From assembly GCA_964019165.1 (NCBI GenBank), contig OZ025273.1:1570501-1634500 (forward strand): a stretch of 64,000 nt of DNA. Direction: 5' to 3'. The translations under genes and the position numbers were made by a program. This DNA comes from Mastigias papua. Taxonomy: Eukaryota; Cnidaria; Scyphozoa; Rhizostomeae; Mastigiidae. Shown one piece after another: positions 32,611 to 42,045 of the stretch. The notes below the pieces were generated by a model. That model did not search any database. It had not been told where the DNA came from and worked only from the letters and a program-made list of their open reading frames with translations. Numbering within the stretch: the stretch's first letter is position 1; every line of letters begins with the position of its first letter.

Positions 32611-33589
32611 CAGTGTTTCTGAACCTTTCCGTTTCAACGCCTCTTTCCCCTGCTTAAGCTTGATTCACGTTCGCTGCAATCTGGTGCTCGCGCGACTTTC
32701 TGCGATTATCTGTCAATTTCTATTCCAGCTTCATCAACATTGAGGTTTGACACACCAGGGACGCCGATTCCTAATTTGTCCCATACAGAATCTTGTTTGA
32801 TTGGCTATTGCTGGTGATCCCTTGAAAAAGTGAAACATGTATCTGCGCGATCGCATTCACGTACTTTTTTGCTGTAAATACGCTTGCCCACATATCCCAT
32901 GTCGATCACAAAAAGTCACGCGCACGCGCCAGACTTGCAAATGGAAATCAATCTTTAGAATCATGCGACGACAACAACACAAATTATGCATATAGCTTGC
33001 AATAATGAAAACGAATCCCTGTGAATCGAACACGTTGCTCAACTGTTTGCTAAGCACGCGGTGCAACATTTGCTCTTCTTGTTGCACGTTTCAGTATTTT
33101 ATGTGCGTCATTTGTCTTCTTCTCGTTTCCTCTGCTCGCAGCAAGTTGAATATATGCCCTTCAATTCTTCTTGACCTTGTGCCATTCTTACATGGTCTCA
33201 ATAACCAGGTTTTATATCCTGTCCTTGACTGTAGGTGTCTTCTTAAAACTGGCTTCTCATACCTTTCATAGATAACTTCTCTTGCTTTCCCTGATCACGT
33301 TTCCTCTTTTCTTTTCGAGCATGTCTATATTGGACCTTCTTCATCTCTTCCTCGGCTAACAATCAGATTTTCTGCAATGTAAGTTGCCGGATTTCCCCGT
33401 AGCTCCCCCACAAGGCCTTAGCTGACGAGGTTACCGCATAGCTATATAAAAATGTAAAATGAATATGAAACTGGTTATCTTTCAAGTAATCATGTGCGAA
33501 TCGTTCAGCGCCCTTTGCCGTCCGCTTTGAGTTTCGCGCCTTCTTTAGTAAAGCACCTGCCCCAGTGCCGCACCCATTAGGAAACACTA
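32611..33589. mobile_element. Non-autonomous hAT transposon with perfect 8-bp duplication
   Basis: Short inverted ends CAGTGTTTCTGAACC at the left and GGAAACACTA at the right match the hAT consensus CAGtGtTTCTcAACC. Both sides are flanked by ctctagag, an exact 8-bp target duplication, the hAT hallmark. The 979-bp interior is more GC-rich than its surroundings and has no recognised transposase. Confidence 0.92.
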
Positions 33590-33597
33590 CTCTAGAG

Positions 33598-35144
33598 CTT
33601 TAATGCACAAATCCTAGTTATTGGTGGGTGGATAGTATTGATTTGTGTTTGCAAAGGTTGATTTTTGTTAGAATATTTCAACCAACGCTGTTATTTGAGA
33701 TTATTATTGTATTTAGGTGGAGAGCCCCTTGAGGTAAAATATCAGAAAGATCTGCATTGGCTGAAGTATTTTAAATGAAATATCACGTGTTCAGGGTTTG
33801 TTTTGATGATAACTTACAGCTTGAAGTTATTTGTAGAGGTATTAGGTGTCTAGGAGTAAGTTTTGATTTTCATGAATATATATAAATATATATATATAAA
33901 TATATTTTTTCGTCTTATATCTACTCATATAAATATATATAAAATGCACTTGAAGCGCAGATGAAGATGGACAAACTTATGCATACTTTGTTCCTATGCA
34001 TATAGGAAAATTTTTCTCTCACTTTATTTTTAAGAGGATCTTTGTAAATAAGTTTATGATAAAATATGCACTAATTATTTTCTAGACCTGCACAAAAGGC
34101 TATAAGAACTTGTAGATAAATTTTGTATCAAACTACATTTTCAACACCCCTGCACGCTTGATATTAATTCTTTAGCACCATACGCAGTTAGCCTACTTTA
34201 CCGCTTACAATTTATCTTTATTTCTTAAATAAACTTCAATCTTATTAGTATGCATAGAAAGATATTAATTTCCGGATTTACGGAATGTCGTCTAGTTGTA
34301 CTCAAATTTTTGCCATGTACTTTTATTCTTCTTAGCCAACATTCTTTGTAAGTGCATGTGTTTAAGCTTGTGTTTATATGGGTGTGCTTGTTTGTGTTGC
34401 ATGTTTCTAAGTGATCTTAATTAATATCCCCTTTGTTCTAGTAACTGTTTGCATGTCAATTGGGAAGTTGGCTAACATATTGACATTTAGCATGCAGTTG
34501 AAAGCTCCTACTCTTAAGTCTCAAATAGACGGGTGGGGTGGGTATAATAGAGGGGATTATTGGAAATTTCCTAATGAATGGGGGGCTTGGAATAGCTGGG
34601 GTGGGTGGATAATATCTCTAGTTGTAATGCTATGAGTGAGTTTCACAGCTCATTTCAACTGTAAGCCAAATTAAAGTCACGATTTCTCACGCTATTTACT
34701 ACTCGATCGAATTACAGACACAAAAGTAATAAGCGGGGGGTATGGAATAAGGATGTTCTGGGTGGATCTTTTTCAAAAAATTAATACTCAGGGGATGTTT
34801 ATTTGGGACGCAAGAGTAGTTGCATATTCCAGCTAGTACTCCAAATTGTTTCTCGTCAGAATTGTAAATAAGTATTGCTATTAGCTATTCTACTATTGAT
34901 TGGAGTTCTTACCTATTTCCATTTTTTGACTGCATCTTTTGATATAATTAACGATCGCGTAGAAACATAGAAACTTGTTTTTCCAAGATCAAAGCTTGCT
35001 CCATCTAGAATTTTGGCCCTTGCATTGAGGTAGTTGATGCAGCCAAGCAAAGAAGACAAAACTGGCTGCCCTTCAGTGCCTCCAAACTCAAGCATTCATA
35101 ATAATCAAGAGTGCAAAAATTAAAGATACTTGGTCATGTCCTTG
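33598..35144. other. No gene recognised; one unexplained minus-strand open frame
   Basis: Mostly AT-rich. At 34913-35095 a minus-strand frame (QPVLSSLLGCINYLNARAKI) ends at a stop overlapping a gtaag sequence. It may be a relic exon, but no family was recognised. A G-rich stretch lies at 34529-34612. Confidence 0.4.
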
Positions 35145-35408
35145 GATATGACTTATAAAATTATGTACAAGCTTTGCCTGGACAGCTTTCTAGAAAAACA
35201 CAAACCAAAGTCTAGCTTCTCGTCTTATTATACGATAAATAACAAGATTCTCCAGATCCCTAGTAATAGGACTGAACATTATAAAGAGTTTCCTTTACTC
35301 AGATCTTCTTAAGTACTGGAATAATATGCCTATTAATATACATGAATTGCTAACACTAAATGCGTTTAAAAGGCAACTGAAAACATATCAGAAGAGCAAG
35401 ACTTAAGC
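35145..35408 (+). pseudogene. C-terminal fragment of a non-LTR reverse transcriptase
   Basis: Plus-strand frames read NNKILQIPSNRTEHYKEF and then, after a frame change, YWNNMPINIHELLTLNAFKR and QLKTYQK. This is the familiar C-terminal end of CR1-like ORFs (LQIPRxRTxxYKNSF...WNxLPxxIRxxxTxxxFKxxLKTY). The catalytic part is missing. Confidence 0.7.
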
Positions 35409-35410
35409 CC

Positions 35411-35713
35411 TGGCCATATGCTCGTGACTTTTCACTCGACGATGCTCTATATATTTGTCGTGTGAAATGTCGAGAGCGTTTGGCCACCTTGTATAGTGAT
35501 GTCGAGAGTTGTTGAGTCAAATTTGATCAAGGTCAAAATTGTCAGCAGAAGTGCTTGACACTTGTATCGTTTGAGGTATTGTCGAGTGTTGTCGAGAGCG
35601 TTTGGCCAGGTACTCGACTTTACGCTCGACTTTATGCACAGAAATTCAGAGTCTACACATGTGCAGAGGACAGGAAAGTAAAAAGTTGAGTGAAAGTCGA
35701 GAGCGTTTGGCCA
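35411..35713. mobile_element. 303-bp MITE with repeated terminal sequence
   Basis: The left end TGGCCATATGCTCGTGAC and the reverse complement of the right end TGGCCAAACGCTCTCGAC form imperfect inverted repeats, continuing actttcactc on both sides. The right terminal motif gtcgagagcgtttggcca occurs three times (near 35469, 35592 and 35696). No target duplication is evident. Confidence 0.7.
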
Positions 35714-37949
35714 TCGTCTTGGTAATCTATGAGTGCTTTGGTGAACAAACTGTGCTGAGTGCATCTGGCTAGATGGTGAAATTTAGAGCTACAAGAACAA
35801 GATGAACTTTTTCAATGTAGATGAACTTTTTCAATGAAGATCATCAATGTAGATGAAGATGAAATCCAGATCATCTGAACAGTATGTCTATGGAAGAGAG
35901 CAGTGGCGGATTTTAAGGGAGAAGAGAAGGCAAGTTCCCCGGAAATGTTATTATTTGACATTTTGGCATATAGTGGGTGGATTCAAGGAACAAAAATATG
36001 GATAGTCAGCAAATTTGTTTTACAGTAGTTGGAGCATTTACCACTGATGTCTTGCTAAAGATGTACAATAGTCAACCACTGGGCAAGATTCATGCAAAAG
36101 ACAATCCATGGTGATGGCTGTTTTGGGGACCATGCTGGGCCCACAGTTGTCTAATGACAAGGATGAACCACTTCAACTCAAGAGAAAGAGGATTTCTCAG
36201 GTGGCAATGATGACTGCGCTATAATTTCCACATAGCTGTTAGTCACTTAGCACAAGCTTCAGAACCATGTGGAGATATGGGTCATTTAATTTTGGATTGT
36301 TTTATGCTGTCAAGCTGCAACCTTTGGCTAAACTCCATTTTTGTCACTTGGAAATCACCTAGACAAAGACACAGGACTAATTAGCTTGGAGAACCAATAG
36401 CACAAATACAATCATTGATGATATGTTTAGTGGCAGGCACAGGATTATTTGGGACAAAATATTCTGAAAATCTTGGTGAGTTTGTGTTGAGGATGCATTA
36501 TTGTTGAAGTTAATTGGACTGGGTGGTGAAGCAGAAGCTTGAGCTCCATTAATATGATTGGTATTGATGTGTCAGTGCACTAGTGGTGAGTAATGATTCA
36601 TGTTTAGTAATGGTGAGTAAGGAAATCTGCACCCAAAGTAGGTAGACAGAGGTCTGTGATTATAAAAATCCAACTTAGCCATGCATAAGAGACGGACGCC
36701 CATTGTGAGATTCTTGTCTATACCTCCCCTATAAATGTAGGTTTTTGGTGACAGCTGATATATTCTTTAACATTGAATATTGATGGAATGACCCTGAAAT
36801 CTGTCTTTACGGCCTCCAAGGAACACCTGCCAAAGTATCTCATGTCTACTTTGGCAACTTTTATTGCATACCAATGGGATTTATATCCTCTCTCCTGACC
36901 TTCCATTCTCTCATTTGCAGTGGACCCAAACAACTGGGGAAATTCTTTGATTTTGCCTGCTGCTGCTGGGGACTCCTCCCCAGTAGCCAATAGGTTACAA
37001 AATGTTCAATATGCTAGGCAAGTGAAAATTATGGATAACCAATATTTGGCATGGAAAGGAAAGTTCATGACAATTTATGGTGACAACGACATTGGATAAC
37101 AGAATGTACTCATGGTATTACTACTAATGAGGTTCCACATTATGACACATGAGTTCTTTATTAAGTATTTCCATACCATAAAACTCTCTAGTTAGACCCT
37201 CTCTCTTTAATGCCCATCTCCAATTCGCCTCCTCTTTAGCCTCTTCCCCATTATCGCATACCAGGAGCAACGGTAAACAGATATTTAGCCATGAATAACG
37301 ACATTCTTTTTTGATTAGCACTGATTTAGGTCTATTCAAAATTACTTCATCACATTGAAGAGAGCTAGAACAGCATAATATAAAAAGCATTAAATAACTC
37401 ACTGATACTGACAAAATTTTCAAATTAGTCCTCTTTATTCAGCTCATCTTTCCTCTCTATTTAGCCCCCATCTAGAAGAACAAAAAGTTAACAAGCTCCC
37501 GGAGGACAGTTTTTGCAGTAGGCAAGTCCAGCTTGTGATCTTCTAAACAAGGAGATTACACCTGGTATATTTCAACCCACACCCAGCTCCAATATTTGTC
37601 TGGTGCACCAAATTTATCGGACCAAGAATCGTCTGGCGTGCATATGCGATACGTTAGGAACATGTGTTGTACAAAGGTAGTTCTTATATTGTTGTATGGA
37701 TGTCTGATCGGTGAGATAATACTGATTAGCAAGCTCAATCTGTTCTTGACAAACACGTGATATTGCGCATCATTAAGCTGGTGCTAAATAAGCCAATAGA
37801 ATGTGGCAATGTGGTAATAAGGAGTAATGCAATATGTGTATATGTTCCTTCTGATGGGCTGGTGTGCCTAAACCACTACTACCTTAACATACGGCTCTAG
37901 ACGCTTGTCGAAGCGCTCAGATTATTGTGGCTCTATCCTGGCCTTCTGT
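35714..37949. other. No gene established
   Basis: It contains one minus-strand frame (37124-37423) with a signal-peptide-like start and another (36718-36990) without recognisable features. A short stretch near 36920 (caaacaactgggga...tttgattttg) recurs near 40470, suggesting an unidentified dispersed repeat. An orphan transposon-like end CAGTGGCGGATTTTAAG lies at 35901. Confidence 0.4.
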
Positions 37950-38165
37950 CCTTTCTCTCCCCTTTCCCTGCATGTTCTTTCTGCCATTTCTCTCTCCCCT
38001 TTCCCTGCATGTTCTTTCTGCCATTTCTCTCTCCCCTTTCCCTGCATGTTCTTTCTGCCATTTCTCTCTCCCCTTTCCCTGCATGTTCTTTCTGCCATTT
38101 CTCTCTCCCCTTTCCCTGCATGTTCTTTTTGCCATTTCTCTCTGTCCTTTCTCTCAACCCTCTCA
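37950..38165. repeat. 37-bp minisatellite, about 5-6 copies
   Basis: Successive catgttctttctgcc motifs start at 37971, 38008, 38045, 38082 and 38119, an exact 37-bp period. The strand is strongly pyrimidine-rich. Open frames in all phases (HVLSAISLSPFPA repeats) are artefacts of the period. Confidence 0.97.
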
Positions 38166-38267
38166 CTGAGAACTAAAAGCTTTCTATTCAACAGAATATC
38201 AGCCTAGATACAAGATCAGCCTTTCCTTTGTACTTAAGACTTCATCTAATACGCAAAATACATTGTA

Positions 38268-38465
38268 CACGGGGCAAACTAGCTGGGTCGGGCGCAATGG
38301 GCAAACTCCCGCTTTTGGCCCCCTTCAAATATTGTGTACAGTAGTTTTTAAAAATAGTCACGTCACATAACATGGTCACCTTATCGTGGTGAAACTTCCG
38401 TAAAAAGAAGGAAGGAGAGTGAATAAAAAATGCCCGGTCCCACATCCCTAGCCAGTCCACCCCTG
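38268..38465. mobile_element. Possible short inverted-repeat element
   Basis: The left end CACGGGGCAAACTAGCTGGG and the reverse complement of the right end CAGGGGTGGACTGGCTAGGG share about two-thirds of positions. No target duplication was found, so this is tentative. Confidence 0.35.
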
Positions 38466-38481
38466 GTCGTAAATACAACTC

Positions 38482-38487
38482 TTTATT
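38482..38487 (-). promoter_or_regulatory. Candidate polyadenylation signal of the serine protease gene
   Basis: A canonical AATAAA on the minus strand, about 80 bp downstream of the protease stop codon at 38571-38569. The position is typical for a 3' processing signal; no other candidate lies closer. Confidence 0.6.
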
Positions 38488-38568
38488 TCATAGCTGTGTT
38501 TCATTTTGTAACTAATAAGTGCACTAACATATAAATCAAAACACCTGATTGTAATAATTGAACTTCCA

Positions 38569-39175
38569 TTATATTCGTGATCCAATGATATTCTTAATCC
38601 AATCCTTATAAAAAGAGACGCGAGTAAAATAACCGTATTTGCCCCTTTTGGCACATCCATCGCCCCAGCTTACGATTCCGACAATTCGCCACCTGTAATG
38701 TGTTTTTCCTTTCACAGTTTCTTTGGTCTGATGTACCAGTGGCCCACCACTGTCACCAAAGCATGCATCTCTCTTACCCCTTCCATCGCCGGCACATAGC
38801 ATAGTTGTTTTGTCAAAAGAAGCTGAAGAGGGTAGGCTCTTCTTGCACATTTCATCTCTGACCATTGGCAGCATTACATGTCTAAGGACATCGGAATACC
38901 TGTCCGGCCGACGCAATCCACTATGCTGTTTAGTTCCACCCCAGCCCATAGCATACATCTTCTTGCGTGGCCGTAAAGCGCCTGCTCCCGGAAGGCACAG
39001 CGTACCAATGAAGCTGTTAAAATTTGCAGGTGATGACAGCTGAATGATTGCGATATCATTAGTAAAGTTGTGCCTTTGAAATTTGCTATGAATGTAAATG
39101 CGTTTGACATTACGAAATTGCTTCTTGGTGTGAGCTTGGCTATGGAGCTCTGTCTTTCCCAACCAAACTCCATAC
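38569..39175 (-). CDS. CCP-domain serine protease, terminal exon (catalytic Asp and Ser)
   Basis: The exon follows a ttatttttag acceptor and runs to the TAA at 38569. It contributes one base completing a codon, then 201 residues. It holds the catalytic Asp in FTNDIAIIQLSSP, the activation-pocket segment DACFGDSGGPLVH with the nucleophile Ser, and WRIVGIVSWGDGC and TRVSFYKDWIKNI near the C terminus. The residue six before the Ser is Asp (position 189 in chymotrypsin numbering), predicting cleavage after Arg or Lys. Cysteine spacing is that of S1 proteases of complement/coagulation type. It joins in phase to the His exon at 40145-40046. Confidence 0.95.
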
Positions 39176-40045
39176 CTAAAATAAATTAATAAACTCGATT
39201 GAAGACAGTCTCAGACCAACTGGGAAATTTCTGCCACTACAAATACACGGGCCCAGTAATATTTGAACGGCAGATAGAGCAGCTGGGAACTTACTCAATA
39301 GAAGACAGGCTTGCAAGCAAGCTGTATCCAACCATACGTAAAACCCTGTTTTAATTTGCAGACACAACTTGATGTTCAGATATGTGCTCGCATGTGCAAC
39401 GCTTTTAATTAGTCCTGCTGTTGGGAATCATTAAAGTTATGATTTCATAATGCTATCAACTGAATCTGGTGAGTTTCCCCAGCGAAGTTCAAAGGAATTT
39501 TTAATTTTTCGAAGTGGAAAGGAGATTGGATACTATCATTTAGAAAGCACGCAATTGCATTTTTGTTGCCAATTGTTACAAGTTGAATCATACAATGTCC
39601 ATCACTCCCTATATCTTGAATCTTATTTTTGCCAGATTAAAAGAACCTTTTTCATAGAAGCTAGAAAATTGCTTTGGAAAAGGCGAGTAATACTGAAAAC
39701 TTTTGTGAATTTGTTTCGTCAAGAACTGAATGCAAGGAACGTCACTCAACTTCTTATCTAAATCATTTTACTTATTTGCTACCAGAACAGCTCTTAGTTT
39801 CCTTTTTGAAGTTCAGCCTGTTTGTGTTTTCTCAAATGTTTCTTAATTTTTACCTGATTTGAGTCTCATGTTTCTATCATACTTGTTTCTTGACATTTAT
39901 TTCATAGCTTCACATGCAACCTTGCTTCTGCTAAGTACTGCTCTATACAGATGATCCTGCTCCTCCTAAATGCGTATCGTTGCGCAGTTCTACATCACCA
40001 TGATCATGTAACAAAATGTTGAAGGGCATTAAATGACCGTCTTAC
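39176..40045. other. Intron of the serine protease gene
   Basis: A 0.87-kb intron. A plus-strand open frame at 39450-39761 has no recognised domain. Confidence 0.7.
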
Positions 40046-40145
40046 CTCTCAGGTTTGTTGAGCGTGCGAAATATTGTGTGAAAGCAATGAGCTGCCGTCA
40101 GAACATGTGTCGGAGTAATCAAAGAGCCACCACAAAGAAATTTGC
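40046..40145 (-). CDS. CCP-domain serine protease, exon with catalytic His
   Basis: This 100-bp exon lies between a ttttgccaag acceptor and a gtaag donor. It reads KFLCGGSLITPTHVLTAAHC then FHTIFRTLNKPE, with the catalytic His in TAAHC and the CGGSLI strand that precedes it in S1 proteases. Phase is 2 bases at the start and 2 at the end. It joins G|GC to the IVGG exon and AG|G to the terminal exon, both giving sensible residues (DG-K and ER-Y). Confidence 0.93.
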
Positions 40146-40699
40146 CTTGGCAAAAGAGAACATTCACTCAGTATTCGATGGAGCAATAGAGGTACTGAAA
40201 AACTAGCTAATAAGTCTAGTTGTCATAACCCAAAGGACTCGTTTCGTATCATCATATCATATACATACCCAAGGCCATAGCATTTGTAACGAATTTCCAC
40301 TAGTGGGGAGGGCCTCAAACAAAGTGAAAAGCTTTGTGACCACGCACTGTACGTACATAGAAAGTGAACAATGCCATTTCACATTTCCACCATCCCTTTA
40401 CATGACTCTAGAACAACCCTAAAGAGTATCACTCTGTCATTTGAAAGGTTTTTGAATGAGCCAAAACAACTGGGAGAAACTATTTGATTTTGGCAACCAC
40501 TACTGTAGAGAGCATGGGGGCCTACTAGGGACTTTCCCGTGTATATTATGTTAAAAAGTGCCCCACCCAAGGTATCCACACTGCTTTCTCACATGCTACA
40601 AATATCTTCAACGTTTATGTTAACCTTTCGGACTTTATACTCTTCGGTTAACTAAATGCAATCTGTCAGCATTCTAGACCCGATCCGTATGTAACATAC
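40146..40699. other. Intron of the serine protease gene
   Basis: A 0.55-kb intron. It includes the second copy of the short repeat shared with 36920 (near 40470). Confidence 0.7.
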
Positions 40700-40816
40700 C
40701 ATCTCTGTGTATTGCAGCCATCCACGGCCAGTCTCCTTCCGCGGAACGTTTCCCGCCAACAATTCGACCTCGGTGGCGATTATAACCGGCCTCACCACAT
40801 TCCCCGTTTGATGCCA
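40700..40816 (-). CDS. CCP-domain serine protease, exon with activation site (RIVGG)
   Basis: This 117-bp exon lies between a tttccctcag acceptor and a gtatgt donor and reads ASNGECGEAGYNRHRGRIVG followed by GKRSAEGDWPWMAAIHRD. R|IVGG is the zymogen activation cleavage site. The Cys in NGECGEA is the one that typically disulphide-links the prodomain to the catalytic chain. DWPWMAAI is the standard strand following the mature N terminus. It joins to the CCP exon through a split Leu codon (T|TG). Confidence 0.93.
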
Positions 40817-41184
40817 CTGAGGGAAAGAACAAAAATGATGATGTGAGGAGAAAGACATGCAACAGTAACAGAGTGAATATCCAAAGAAATAATGAACCAA
40901 CAAGACCATTAAATTTACTGATGAATGATGACAGATGACTAGTGGAAAGCATGAAAAATCGAAGAGAGAATAAGATGGTAATAAAGAAGAACGACTCAAT
41001 AATTAAATGAAACAAAGAAACCAAAGCTGTTGGGAATGATAGGCCAAGCTGCTTAATTGAGGAAAATAGGAACGGAATCTTTTGGTGTAAACTCGTCACC
41101 AGAATGAGGAAGTTGTCCACTCTGCAAGGTATGTATACTTTGAAAAGGCAAATCTTCATCGGAAGTATTAGAAGTGATACTCAC
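40817..41184. other. Intron of the serine protease gene
   Basis: A 0.37-kb intron with nothing recognisable. Confidence 0.7.
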
Positions 41185-41358
41185 AAGTGCACTTTGGAAG
41201 CTTTCCCAATATTTTGCCCTTTTTGCACCTAAGAAATTGATCTCCGTTGATAAGTCTATATCCTGGATTGCACTCAAATTTTATTCGTTTGTATCGACAA
41301 CATGCAAACATTCTTCCATTTCGTGGCTTAGGTATTCTATAAACAGCAGCTTTGCATC
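41185..41358 (-). CDS. CCP-domain serine protease, CCP/sushi exon
   Basis: This 174-bp exon lies between a gttcccag acceptor and a gtgagt donor. It encodes CKAAVYRIPKPRNGRM then IKFECNPGYRLINGDQFLRC and KKGKILGKLPKC. The C...IPxPxNG...FxCxxGYxLxGxxxxxC...G...PxC pattern is one CCP (sushi) module, although the expected W is replaced by KIL. CCP modules precede S1 domains in complement C1r/C1s/MASP, limulus factor C and similar proteases. Exon phase (2 at the start, 1 at the end) fits the RIVGG exon. More modules may lie upstream. Confidence 0.9.
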
Positions 41359-42009
41359 CTGGGAACGGAGAGGTACACAATTAAATAGCAGAGTATTGGA
41401 GAAAATAAATTCATTATCTGCTACTCTGCATTTCTTGTGATGTTCATCATCATAAAAATTAGTAACATTGTAGAACTTTGAAAAAGATTCATATTTACAA
41501 ACCTGAAGGGTATTGATACCTCGAGGAATTTGATACAATGTACCTCGGGTGTTGATACAATTGCCCAATAAGGGAAAATTGTTTCATGAAGGAGGCAATT
41601 AGTCCTTCTGTACCTTTTCTCAGTTTACAAACTTCCTGACTTTTAATTTCATAATTCAGCATGCTGTGGCCTATTTTTAATAGAGTTCTTCAGGTCCTTG
41701 ATCGAAATGTACATTACAGAACAAACATTGCCAAGTCAAAATCAAGCCAACTTTAAATAAGATGATGATGATAATGATGACGACAATGATGATGGTGATG
41801 ATGATTATGATTATGGCTCGGTCATGACTTCATACCTTCTCGTTGGGTACCGAGCGGACAGGGGAATCTCTGACAAAAGGAAGTCAAAGGGGGCCTCAAA
41901 GAAGCGAGAATCATACTGGTATCAATCCTTTGATCTCGTAGAAAGAGGATCTCAACGGAGGGACAGTCACCTTGCCAATGTCTGGAGCTAAAGCTATCGT
42001 CGGCTTACA

Positions 42010-42045
42010 ATGCGGTGCATTGTGTCACTGACCCGAGAGCTATGA
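42010..42045 (+). other. Upstream mini-ORF whose stop overlaps the retrotransposon start (ATGA)
   Basis: An ATG at 42010 opens an 11-codon frame (MRCIVSLTREL) that ends in TGA at 42043-42045. The ATG I take as the main start is at 42042-42044, so stop and start overlap as ATGA. Such overlaps permit termination-reinitiation in some non-LTR elements and viruses. Here it is only a sequence arrangement. Confidence 0.5.

Noticed and set aside
34529..34612. G-quadruplex-forming promoter element
   Set aside because: G runs are present but loops are long and uneven and there is no gene start nearby.
37905..38207. Four overlapping open frames in a serine/leucine-rich region
   Set aside because: Artefacts of the 37-bp minisatellite, open on both strands and in all phases.
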